This document shows, in pieces, positions 1 to 9,977 of a DNA stretch of 20,930 nucleotides. Under the pieces are notes generated by a model, which worked only from the letters and a program-made list of their open reading frames with translations, was not told where the DNA came from and made no database searches. The stretch is from Intoshia linei (Eukaryota; Orthonectida; Rhopaluridae): NCBI GenBank assembly GCA_001642005.1, contig LWCA01000662.1, positions 1 through 20,930 on the forward strand, in the 5' to 3' direction. The position numbers and the translations under genes are program-made. The number at the start of each line of letters is the position of its first letter. Position 1 is the stretch's first letter.

Positions 1-820
1 TGCACATTTTTTTTAAAATTGTAGGATCAATATTTACATTTTCAATTTTAATCGTAATATTTTAAAAATATTGATAAATAATATATTAAAAATGATTTTT
101 CACCGGGAATGCGTAGATTTCTAGAGTTGAAATTTTGTATTTATATCAACTGGAATAAGCGCTATCAGAATAATTATTTTGTTTAATTTTCGGACCGTTA
201 ATTATTTCACATTTTTGGTTTTAATAAAATATTTCGGAAAAAAAATATATGAATATTAAAATGCTTTTTTGATCGTTAAGTCGTCACTTATTCAAATTGA
301 AATTTTTTATGTGTGTTAACATGATACAACTCTATCACCTGTAAATTTTTGAAATTGTACGGCTGTTTTCAAAAAAAAAAGGAAGGGAATTTGTAGTTTG
401 GGCCATGAAGGTATAATTTTTTCAAATTTAAATTTATGATAATTTTTATGATTTTAAAATCAGCATCAGCGTATATATTTTTTTAAATTCTCCAACTCGT
501 TTAATTTTCAAAAAGAGGGACAACAGGGGTTTTTGACCCTTAAGATGTGAAATTGGGAGGTTGAAATTTACGCCCCAGAAAAAACTGGAATTGAAATGTT
601 GTTTTTAAAAAATTCTAAGAGTGCTAGTTATTTAAAAAAAGTAACACACAAACAAAAATCGCGTCGCATTTTATATAAGTTAGGATTTAAACGAAATGGA
701 TTAAAATGTTACTAGCATTCGCAAGTTAGAGTAATATAACCTGTGAAAATGAAAATACGATATGTAATGACATTTTTTGAAATTCGAAGGTTTGATAAAA
801 ACTGCAATATAAAATTACAT
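1..820. other. Intergenic AT-rich DNA downstream of Exo70
   Basis: No gene was recognised here. The stretch is dominated by A/T runs and degraded repeat sequence. A block at about 138-176 (tatcaactggaataa followed by a diverged tail) recurs at about 18883-18916, so part of this flank is a dispersed repeat. The region lies beyond the Exo70 stop codon on the minus strand and should hold its 3' UTR. I could not settle a single polyadenylation signal. Confidence 0.5.
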
Positions 821-3800
821 TTAATTATCAAACAAAGCTGAAATTGATTCTTTAATGTCTGTCGGGTTATATTTAATGTATTTTGTTGGTGATTTGCTGA
901 AATTTACATAAACATGACTTTGATAAAACTTTATATATGGTTCAATTAGATTTTCAAATTTTTTTCTTAGATCAGCACGTAACCTGCTATCCGCTATCGT
1001 GTACATTTTCTGTAAATGCATCGCGTGTTCATATTCTTTATTAAACGACTAAAAAATGTATATTGATTCGAAATATTATACCGAAAATATATCTTTAATT
1101 CTAGATTTGTCTTTCTCTTTAATCTAATACGTTCTGTGTATAATTTAATGTAAATCTTTACTTTATTTGATTCCTCCGTCCGTTGATAAGAAAGGCGTTT
1201 TATTGATTGAATAACTTCCGTTAATTTACCCCATCCACTAAATGAAACCAAATAATTATGTTTAATAACTGCATCTATGCAGTAATATGAAATATGTCAA
1301 AATACATACTGAACAATATAATGGTTTGTGTATTTTTCAATTCGTGATGAATATTCTTCCGCCACCGATTCAATTATGGATCCAAGAGATTTCACAAAAG
1401 CGATTCTAAAAAATATATACAGTCGACATTATGGTAGATAAATTTGCTTAATAATTATTATATATTAATCGATTATAATCGAATAAATCACCAACAACAG
1501 TGTTTCTCAATAAAGTGGAAGAACCTTACTGTTTTAAAGTAAGGTTAACGTTTGTTATTTTAATTGATAAAAATATTATTTCCTCAAATATCAACTCGTG
1601 TCATCAAGTTTTACAATATTTAATTTTCACCACATATTGACAACAACGTGGAAATTCTATTAATAAGGTGCAACGTAATTAATAATTTCCTATATCCTTA
1701 CTTATATAAAGTAAAATAGTTAAAAATGTATGTCTGTTTATTTATTTATTTGTTCCAGTTTATTTAAAAAAGTAACGAGAGTCGAAATTTACAAATTCCA
1801 TATTCTTATAATAGTTTTTCAAATGTAATGTTTTATCGCAAATTTCAATTTCAGAAATTAAGTCCCTCAAGATTAAAAACCACAACTGCCCTTAGTTTTT
1901 AAGTTCAAATTATATACCGTACTAGAATTATAAAAATTACACATTCTAATGAAAAGTTTTAAATTCATCGATATTATGATAATTTTCAATTTCACAATCT
2001 TATATCTTCACGGTCAAAACCACAATTTACCCTTTTTTGTAAAAATTAAGAAAGTTTTATAATTATATACAACATGAATTCTAGAATTGTTTTTAAATTC
2101 ATAAGTATTGTCATAAATGGTAACCTTAAAAAAGGTAATTTTCACAGTCAAAAACCCAGATTACCCTTTTTTTATTTCAAATTATTGGAATATGGCCTTA
2201 TGTATGAAATGGGTTCCCCACCATGGTCTATACATTTCCAATAAGAAATATGAGTGGAAATTCATATAATTGATTACTTCGGATTTTTGTCATTGCTACG
2301 CAATTTTTCATTTTTAAAACATTTTGTTTAAAATTTAAATAAAAACTACAACAATAAATTAATAAAAGTACAACTTTGTTATTATCATTTTTATATTTAT
2401 TACAATGCTTTGCAATATTGGTAAAATTCATCTGAAATATTAACTCATGAATTTTAATTGACATACATATTCAAAAGTATACCTATTAAGAGCTTTAAAC
2501 ATATGATGATAATTATTGATCATAAATAAAGATTGGAGCATTTTTTCCGGATAATTGTCAGCCATACTTCGTAATCTTGTTCGTAAAGCATCATAACATT
2601 TTTCTACACAAAATTATATCATGATAAATAAATCAAAATACTAAAATATTCTTCACTTTTAAGTCGAATAGTATGATCATCAAAAGACGTAATCATTTTT
2701 GACTCTAAATTTTAAAATTATGTAAAAATTTTTTATATTAATTTTTAATGTTTAGTAACGTGATGACAGTGCCAGTAAATTACATGACTAAAACCTCAAA
2801 ACAATGTAAAAATTTGCATCATATTTATAAAGGTTTGGACAGATTGACTTTAAACCAGTGTTTCGGAACCGTGGGGCTACGTCCCATTAGTGGGACATCG
2901 GAAAAGTTGTGGGCCTATGATTGAGTCAAAAATGTTGGGAAGCACTACTTTAAACCATCTAATTGTCTCTAATTTTTGTTCGGAAATTCCATTTTAATGG
3001 AATTTTGAATTATTTATTTTTCTTAACAAATTTGTATGAACCAAAAATTCCGTTAATATAAAATTTATCTCTAAAGCTCTAGAATCTATTTTTAATTACT
3101 ATCATAAATATAAACTAATTTTTTTATTAATTAGTAATTAAATTAGATGGCGTTAATTAGAAATAATTACTCTCATTGCGAAAATGTCATTTTTAACTTT
3201 ATTTTATTTCTTTAAATAATTTAAAATTGATATAATTTTTATTGAACCCCAAAAAAACTCTTGGGGACCAAGAGTCCATATGGAACCAGTTGATAATGTT
3301 TGGTGTATATAACTTCTTCATGTATTATTCAAAAATTCATAATAACAAGAAATATGACCATTTAATGGTTTTTATTTAAAAAAATTAAATTCAGTTAAAT
3401 TCTGTTACTATGGGTATATTCCATATTAATGTTTTGTCATGAATCATGATCCATTTTTATATACCAAAAAAATGTAAAAATGTTTACATCAGCCTAATAA
3501 TTCGAAACATCAAACTTTAAATCTATTTTGTTAAAGATATTTAATACCAGCCGGCATAAGGGAGTATCCTATTGAAATGTGTTGTTGATACATATTTTCC
3601 ATTAAAAATAAAACATTGGTAGTAATTTCATGAACTGTTCCATCAGTAGGCATTGAACTAATTTTGTCTGTATCAGTCTAAAGCAAATACATAAAAGTGC
3701 CCAAGAATTAAAACTACCCTGACATATTCAACATAATCTCTTAATGCTGAAGCGCTCTATAAATTAACAATTAAATTTAATAATTAAAACCAGAATTTTG

Positions 3801-6800
3801 ATTAGATATAACCAATCGACAGTCACATTTCCAATCATTTTTAGTGGTTGTATGCCCACTTTTTTTAAAAATGTACATATATGGAGTCAAAGAGGTATTT
3901 CCATCGAGCTGAAAAGTGGTTTTAGATTGAATAATTTATGTTTTTCGTCCAAATACATAAAATTACCCCAAACGTCAATTTAAAATTTTCGGCTAAAATA
4001 TCTCAAAATTCCTAATAAAATATGTGAAAGATGACTTCATGTATGTCTATTGAAAAAATAGACATGTCAATTTAATATCTTTATACCAGCATCACCCAAA
4101 TACAGGTGTGGTGGCCACTACTGACAAACATTACTGGACTGTAAAAAATTAATAAATTATAAACAGATTTTGGTAAAGTTTCTCAAAAATGATTAGGAAA
4201 CAGGAATACAAGTACAATTACCAATTCACTAAACAGATTCATAATGTACAATATCGACACTTTAATTTCTTCATCACAGTCCTATATAAATATAAAAATA
4301 AATTTTTCAATTTATACCGCCAATTCTGCAAAAAGATTAAATCTAATTTTCTTAAAATGAGAAACAATTGTCAATAAACTAGATATACAAGTAAATTCTT
4401 TTTTCTGTATCATACGTGCGATTAAAGCTTTTAATTTCTAAACAATGTTTTATAGCAAAAATAAGGACAATAAGTATAATGGTTACATTAGCACTTGTTT
4501 CAATATTTAATATAACAGGTTTAATGATTCGACTAGTAATCATCATGTAATTCAAATGAGATAATACAGTCTGAGCTAATTGTATTTCTGGTTCCAATAT
4601 TTGCAAAAATGCATTCATTACATCTACAAATGACAAAATTTCAGATTCACCAATTTCGTCTTTTATATTTGAGGTAAATACCTATATATAAATTTGGATA
4701 TTGAAATTTTTATCAATAAAGGAAGGGTATGTCAAATATCGAGGTTTAGTTAATCAGAGGAGTTTAACTATACTACATTATAACCTAACGTTAGGTTCCT
4801 AAACACATAATTATCCCCTCCCCATTTTCGTATAAGATAATTGAAAATGTTCCGATATGATCAATATTAGATTTTTAGGATTTTATTTTGTAGTTATATT
4901 TATATCGTACAACTGAAGACAATGAGTGCTAAATTTCTATTGACCCTTGTTACTCAGATACGTGTGACACCCTAATTCAGTTCCAAACCTACCGTAACCG
5001 AGAAGCCTCTTCGAAGGGCTTTGACGAAATTTTGTTAAAATGAGGCCTGATTGTTCCAAATCGAATATTAAAAAATTATATTCTTGAATATCATAACTAT
5101 TCTGTGTATTAACAAAAAATTTTATTTTATTTTAAAGTTTTATTTTTTTAAATTTAAAATGTCAAGTCAAGAGTCTTGGTAGGTTCACTTCTGACTTAAT
5201 TCGTATTATAATATAAATGGATAATATAATGACATACAGTGTTTTGTTTATTAAATGGAATTGAAGCTAAATAGACAAATAAATAAACGTTAATAATAAT
5301 ACATAATATTTACCAGTTTTTTCCTTTCTTTTTGATAAATCCAGAAAACTACAGAATAAATTTAACAACACACACAAAACTTTAAATTGTCTATCATTTT
5401 GAAAAATGTATAAATAACTAATAGTGGCATAATTTTAAAAAGTACCACATCTAATAAAGCTTTTTCTAGTTAATGGTGTTAAGTTAACATATACTCAAAA
5501 ATTCAATATCACAAAGTTGAGCCTTCGCCGTCAAAAAAGCTAAAAATATGATAACTTTCTAAAATCTTTGGTAAAATGGAATTTTTCAAAAAAATATAAT
5601 GGTCAAAAAAATTTTCCTTTACCTTAAAACTCAAGGATTAATATAATTGTATCTAATATTTTGGTGTAGGATTAAGAGGTTAAAAAGGGATTTTTATATA
5701 GAGGGCTTGAAATGGATATTTTATTTATGGTGGGATAAAAGTGGGACTTTTGAAATAATTAAATAATTGATAATAATGAATAGAATCATGTTTATGTAAA
5801 ACAGGTGTCGGAAATAAATGGCCCGCGGGCCCAAATAATATTTTTGGCGACCATTTGAATTAATAAATACATAATTTGTATGTAAATTATTTATTTTTCA
5901 ACTTTAAACATTTTCTACTATAATTGGCTCATTATAATCATTTTAATACTGAATTTTCACTTGATTTTAGTATAGAATATACTAGAACCGTTTCTCTTCA
6001 GTTAAAATTGAAATGTAGCATGTGTACATTTTCAAAAACGGGGTCGTATAATTTTTTGATATAAAAAGGTGGCCACGAGATGCAAAGGTTGCCGATCCCT
6101 AATGTAAGATATTCATTTATTATTATTATTGTTAGAATTAAAAAAGTCTGCCCTCGTCAGATCTAAATACAGTTTATACGAAGTATACAAGTTATAGATT
6201 TTTAGTAATTTATATAATTACCCTGCTGCAGATTTTCTAAAAATTTTGGAACCCATTTTTTGCTAAAAGTAATTGATGAAACATACTCAAAATATAAAAT
6301 ACCAAACTATTCATAGATCTACGTCTAAAATGAATTTTGTATTTTGACGACATAGTCAAACATTTTATTCTACAAATTTAAATAAAAAAACGATAAAAAT
6401 GAAAATTACGTAGCCAAAATTTCCAATATACATTCTGACCGATTATCAACATATTCATCGACATAATTTGACACAACCTTGCTCATTTCTAACCATGATC
6501 CAATGTTTACAAGTTGATATATTGTGTCTGTATTTACTAGAATCACATTATATTCCTCATTTAAATTATTAGTAATAAAAAGGAAAAATTTAGTAATATC
6601 AAAGTCTTTTGCTGCTTGAGATAATATATTTGTAAATTTTATTTCTAATCGTTGATTGCACGCTTCAAATAGAGACGCCTAAAAAAAATTTACAATATTT
6701 TTAAGTGTGTAAAATGTATTTACAAGTTAATAATGTTAATGTTAATAAGTCATTAAATTAAATTTTTAAAATTATCCTACTGCTTGAGATGTTATATGAT

Positions 6801-7899
6801 TGTCTTTATCTATACTTTCAAAATAATCTAGAGCCAATTTTAATTCTTGTATTTTTGAAATGTATAGAGTTATATTTGGTATGTCTCTAGAAATATCAAA
6901 TTAATTGTACATTTCATAACATTTACCCAGCATCTTGTATAAATTTTTCAATATCTACTACGGACTTGTAATAACCTAACACGGTATCTATTCCCTTTTC
7001 AAGTTGATCCATATCTAATTGTATAAATTTAAGTTTGTATTTTTTAAATGACTAGAACAGGGACCGGACCAGGGCAGATCTAGAATTTTCAGCCAGGGGG
7101 GCCGAAATAATTATTAAGGGACCAAATGCATATAATGTATTTATACTAGAATTTTTATATCATGTTTATTAAATATTTCTATCTATAATAATTTATATTT
7201 TTTTCTAGTTTTCATTCTACTAAATTTTTCAATGTTGAACATTCAACTGTTGTGTTCAAAAGAATCATTCTCAATTAATTAATTAATTTAATCATTCCAA
7301 ATTCTCTTTCGATTATAAACAACGTTAAGTCCGATAATTTAAACTAAAATTTTATATTATATTTATCTAATATAATTTTAACTTAAACTAATGTTACTAG
7401 CATGAAAAATAATACATAGATTAATGATAAATGATCATTATATACATAAAACGTAAACAATGGGCATAGAAAATTTTTTTAATTTTTTACAATGTTAATA
7501 AATAAATTACAAATATTTTAGGGCACATTTGTCAGGCCAGGTAACGGCCGCCCTGCACCTCACCTAGATCCGCTACTGGCCCTGACCCTTTTTGACGGAT
7601 GGACACATTTTATAATTTTAATAATTTCATGGGGCCAAATTTATACTTAAACATTTCATACTCGTAATATTGTTCATTCCGTCAAAAAACTGGGCAATAT
7701 TGGTATACTGAAAAAAAATAAAAAATAAATTACTATTTTGAGCTCTTTGGCGTTCTTCCATGTTTTTATAAAGTGGTTTAATCAATTTTTCCACGTTGCC
7801 CAATTTTTCATCAAAGGAATGCATCAAATCAGACATTTCTAATGATAATTCATTGCTTTTATTCAATAACTTTTCAATTTCAACCATGTTTTCTTTTTC
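821..7899 (-). CDS. Exo70: Exo70 / exocyst complex component 7, multi-exon
   Basis: Exo70 is a rod-shaped subunit of the octameric exocyst, which tethers secretory vesicles to the plasma membrane; its C-terminal domain binds PI(4,5)P2. Phase-consistent minus-strand exons, in transcription order: 7899-7734, 7014-6927, 6886-6781, 6678-6410, (gap), 4681-4416 (or to 4389), 4342-4318, 4281-4222, 3756-3718, 3677-3548, 2704-2642, 2603-2483, 1405-1310, 1237-1162, 1048-821 (TAA at 823-821). They give about 577 aa, against about 650 or more in vertebrates. Family signatures, recalled rather than aligned, include an N-terminal coiled coil (exon 7899-7734), LEKGIDTVLGYY, MPTDGTVHEITTNVLF (human MPKDGTVHELTSNAILF), MINNYHHMFKAL (human LHNNYNYILKSL) and, near the C-terminus, VNFSKSPTKYIKYNP (human VPFTKNPEKYIKYG), within the lipid-binding domain. 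Several introns are 36-40 nt. The ATG at 7887 lies inside an exon whose acceptor is at 7900, so translation probably starts upstream. The donor at 4415 versus 4388 is undecided. Confidence 0.88.
1779..2170. repeat. Diverged tandem repeat, about 135-140 nt period
   Basis: Three related blocks start near 1873, 2014 and 2148. Each has the core (t)caaaa(a)ccacaattaccctt in diverged form, and the intervening DNA shares ctagaatt and ttaaattcat segments. Spacings are about 141 and 134 nt. A partial further copy may precede it near 1790. The block lies in the Exo70 intron between the exons ending at 2483 and starting at 1405. Confidence 0.6.
2856..2947. mobile_element. Very short hAT-like MITE (92 bp) with perfect 8-bp TSD
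   Basis: The element begins cagtgtttcggaacc and its right end, reverse-complemented, reads tagtgcttcccaaca, giving imperfect terminal inverted repeats. It is bounded by identical 8-bp direct repeats, ctttaaac, at 2848-2855 and 2948-2955. Eight-bp duplications with CAG/TAG-type ends are typical of hAT superfamily insertions. It has no coding capacity and lies in an Exo70 intron. Inside it, tcccattag/tgggac forms a small inner inverted repeat. Confidence 0.82.
4782..4797. repeat. 16-nt perfect palindrome
   Basis: The sequence aacctaacgttaggtt is a perfect palindrome without a spacer, in GC-poorer surroundings. It sits about 100 nt upstream, in transcript order, of the Exo70 exon starting at 4681. 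A transposon-end remnant or a protein-binding site are both possible. The two halves carry CCTAA/TTAGG, which resembles an insect telomere unit, but there is only one copy on each side, so I give that no weight. Confidence 0.5.
5314..5348 (-). other. Exo70: Candidate small Exo70 exon (tentative)
   Basis: On the minus strand an acceptor (attctgtag) is followed by 35 nt and a good donor (gtaaat). It opens in phase 2, as the upstream exon 6678-6410 requires, and continues it as a lysine-rich peptide FLDLSKRKEKT. Vertebrate Exo70 has a basic linker of the type KRKDTPTKK at the equivalent place. It ends in phase 1, which does not fit exon 4681-4416 directly, so another exon would be needed. Confidence 0.4.
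5701..5755. repeat. Dispersed repeat fragment, copy A
   Basis: The block contains cttgaaatgg, an AT spacer, then gtgggataaaagtggga. The same order of words occurs at 8698-8755 in the same orientation, so these are two diverged copies of one dispersed non-coding repeat. No ends could be defined. Confidence 0.5.
5802..6101. mobile_element. hAT-like MITE (300 bp) with near-perfect 8-bp TSD
   Basis: The left end is caggtgtcggaaataaatgg and the right end, reverse-complemented, is tagggatcggcaacctttgc. The shared (c/t)agg..tcgg is typical of non-autonomous hAT elements. The flanks carry atgtaaaa (5794-5801) and atgtaaga (6102-6109), an 8-bp target duplication with one difference. A GC-rich cap (ggcccgcgggcc) follows the left end. 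There is no ORF. It lies in the unresolved Exo70 interval and does not break any identified exon. Confidence 0.82.
6130..6192. repeat. Lone copy of the ctcggcagagctag repeat family
   Basis: The block gaattaaaaaagtctgccctcgtcagatctaa and its tail gtttatacgaagtatacaag match, with many changes, the repeated unit clustered at 17851-18243, best the copy near 18191. It lies just outside the MITE ending at 6101. Confidence 0.5.
7058..7584. mobile_element. Degraded MITE-like element in Exo70 intron
   Basis: The left end starts cagggaccggaccagggcag followed by atctagaa. The right end, reverse-complemented, reads cagggccagtagcggatcta. These make imperfect inverted termini sharing CAGGG and GATCTAG words. 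GC-rich ends enclose an AT-rich, non-coding core of about 500 bp. I could not find a matching target duplication, so the exact ends are uncertain. It sits in the 717-nt intron between Exo70 exons 7899-7734 and 7014-6927. Confidence 0.6.
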
Positions 7900-8002
7900 C
7901 TAACATTTTTTATCAAATAAAGAAAAATTATGCCATGTAAATAAAAATTAAAATTTAGTAGATAATAAAGGGTGTCTAGTTAAATCCAACCATTTTTACT
8001 AA

Positions 8003-8175
8003 AAATCAAAATTTATCAACCCTTTTGGTGAAAATTCCTGTTTTACCAAATCTTAAGGAAAAATTCAGTCTTATCAACCCTAAAATTAAATATTCAGTTT
8101 TACTAACTATTTAGGGAAAATTGCAGTTTTATCAACCCTTAAGAGATTAATCCACTTTTACAAACCCTAAAACCG
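8003..8175. repeat. Minisatellite, about 29-nt unit, six diverged copies
   Basis: The unit is approximately cagttttatcaacccttaag plus aaaaatt. The tta anchor falls at about 8013, 8043, 8071, 8100, 8129 and 8158, spacings of 28-30 nt. The copies differ from each other by substitutions and one-base indels. It lies upstream of the Exo70 exon at 7899 and downstream of that gene's possible first exon, so it is probably intronic. Confidence 0.75.
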
Positions 8176-8416
8176 GAATTTTCTGATTATTGAAAATAAT
8201 AAAGTTAGTTACTGCACTAGCAAAATAACGGTACCAAATCCACAATAATTAAAAAATATTTTACGTTAATTATTAAAGTATTACTATCAATTTTGAAGAA
8301 ATTATTTATTATTAGTGTTATAAGATAGACTTAAGTTTATAGACTCAATTGTGATCTTAAAAAACTTGTAAATTAAAATAAAGTCACCAGAAAATACAAT
8401 AGATTTTAGTTTATAT

Positions 8417-8460
8417 CAGTGATTCCCGATTCAAGTAGTGAACCGTTCCCCATTTCAAAA
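8417..8460. mobile_element. MITE end fragment
   Basis: The sequence begins cagtgattcccgattcaag. It matches the left end of the element at 14980 (cagtggttttcgattta) and, reverse-complemented, the right end of the copy ending near 20411 (cattggttcccgattgg). Only one end is recognisable, so it is a fragment or a decayed copy. Confidence 0.5.
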
Positions 8461-8697
8461 TATTTATTTTTTTGGACCCAAAATAAAACATGAAATATTA
8501 ACTATTTATAAAAAAATGAAAGGTTTTTTCTCATAAGACTTTTATGTTTATCTTTAAATCCTTAATCGTATTTTTTAAAAAAATATTGGAAATAGGTGAT
8601 TTTTCTCTAGAGTTGGTAAAATTTGATGAAATTTATTTTGTGGATTAGTTATGTAAATTTTTTTAAAAAAATATCTATAAAAGTCGATTTTTCCATT

Positions 8698-8755
8698 AGG
8701 GTTTGAAATGGTATTTTTGATTAAATTTTATTAATTGTGGGATAAAAGTGGGATT
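8698..8755. repeat. Dispersed repeat fragment, copy B
   Basis: The block holds gtttgaaatgg, an AT spacer, then gtgggataaaagtggga, in the same order and orientation as copy A at 5701-5755. It is non-coding. Confidence 0.5.
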
Positions 8756-9545
8756 GCAACAGTTTTTTTGCTCAAATTTACATAAAAAATATTTTTAACT
8801 TTTTTTGTAAATGACCCTTTTTCAAAAAACAAAATTTATGAGTACTAATTCAAAAAAATTAATTTCGCTAAAGCTTATAATGATTCTCACGTTGAGAATC
8901 TCAACTTTCTTACGTTTATTTTTTCGTAGATTTGATGATTTTGCTGTTTTTTTAAATCTCAAAATTAATTAATAATTATAATTCATAGATAACGACTTAG
9001 TTTAGTCTGAGAAGTTTTCAAAATTTTTCATATGGACAACGAATTTATGCGATTATATTTACCCTTAGACACTTTGATTGTTTTTCTACATAAAATTATA
9101 CAAAAGCTGATAAACTAAACGTCAAAAATTTAAATAAAAAAATAAAAATAAACTAGCTACAGAATAAACAAGCCTCTACTAAAAAGTGTGGTTCTATAAC
9201 AAAAAGTATTCAAATGGAATGTTGACAATTTAATATTTGAAACAAGCAATTAAATTTACAAGAGAAAATATCATGTCATAAATTTAGATTATGTCATGCG
9301 TATCAAAAAAATAAAAAAAATAATGGATAAATTTCAGTCTAATGCCTAAGATTGAAATCTCATTTTGTACTTACATTTTATATATCTGGTCATTTTTTAA
9401 AATCTCACATAAGATATTTTGGTATCTAAGGGTTAATTTAGATTCTAGAACCATAAGAATAATTTTTTTTAAATCGAAAAAAACTTTGTCTAATTATTAT
9501 GTATACTGGAAATACACGACACAAAAAATATTTCTGTATTTATAC

Positions 9546-9581
9546 CTTTGAAAAATCAACGTAAACTTGTTTGTGTTCCAT
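9546..9581 (-). other. Exo70: Possible first coding exon of Exo70
   Basis: An ATG at 9581 on the minus strand opens 12 codons (MEHKQVYVDFSK) and ends exactly at a donor, AAG|gtataa, in phase 0. The acceptor before exon 7899-7734 is also phase 0 and reads on as EKENMVEIEK, so the join is legal. Family members do have a short extra N-terminal stretch here, but the peptide itself is not recognisably conserved. Translation from the in-exon ATG at 7887 is the alternative. Confidence 0.35.
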
Positions 9582-9977
9582 ATTAATCTAATCTTGTTAA
9601 ATTTAATTAAACTTGCCACTTTCTATTTTATTATTAAGTTGTCTCAAAGATGTAAACATTTATTGTAAATATTAAACATTGCTAATTTAATCTTGCATTT
9701 ATTTTCACATCATAAAGAAATTGAAAATTTCTAATTTTTAATTTATTCATTAATGGAACTATGGAAATGTTTATAATTATTTTGAAAACTTTTGAAACAA
9801 CATTTCGATTTGTAAATTAAATTTTAATTTGTATCTCCGTGGATTATAAACAATTATAAATATAAAGTTATATTCAACAAAATTAACTATCGGTCTATTA
9901 AATTTGTCAATTTTAAAAAGTAGAGATTGAATTGTATTGATTTGCATTGAATAAAATTGGATATTTAGAAATTATAA
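9582..9977. promoter_or_regulatory. Presumed divergent promoter region, Exo70 / WBP11
   Basis: If the 9546-9581 exon is real, 396 bp separate the start codons of two genes pointing away from each other, and this stretch must hold both transcription starts. The sequence is AT-rich with no ORF. I could not single out a TATA box or initiator among the many A/T runs. The call rests on gene layout alone. Confidence 0.4.

Larger units (their letters stand above)
4682..6409 (-). other. Unresolved Exo70 segment between solid exons
   Basis: Exon 6678-6410 ends in phase 2 and exon 4681-4416 opens in phase 0, so a direct join does not work and at least one exon should lie between. In relatives this part encodes a poorly conserved, partly disordered linker, which makes it hard to recognise by eye. 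One candidate is listed separately at 5314-5348; it would need one further small exon. The stretch also holds a hAT-like MITE (5802-6101), a 16-nt palindrome (4782-4797) and repeat copies at 5701-5755 and 6130-6192. Confidence 0.6.

Noticed and set aside
2228-2464. Minus-strand 78-codon ORF as an Exo70 exon
   Set aside because: It lies after the donor at 2482, and splicing in phase 2 to exon 1405-1310 gives the conserved sequence. The ORF does not resemble Exo70.
4189-4377. Plus-strand 62-codon ORF
   Set aside because: It overlaps minus-strand Exo70 exons 4342-4318 and 4281-4222 and has no recognisable features.
7627-7733. Reading on from the first Exo70 exon through a T-rich stretch, or a 26-nt intron there
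   Set aside because: The 26-nt excision would break the frame. The donor at 7733 instead joins in phase to exon 7014-6927, which restores the expected LEKGIDTVLGYY sequence.
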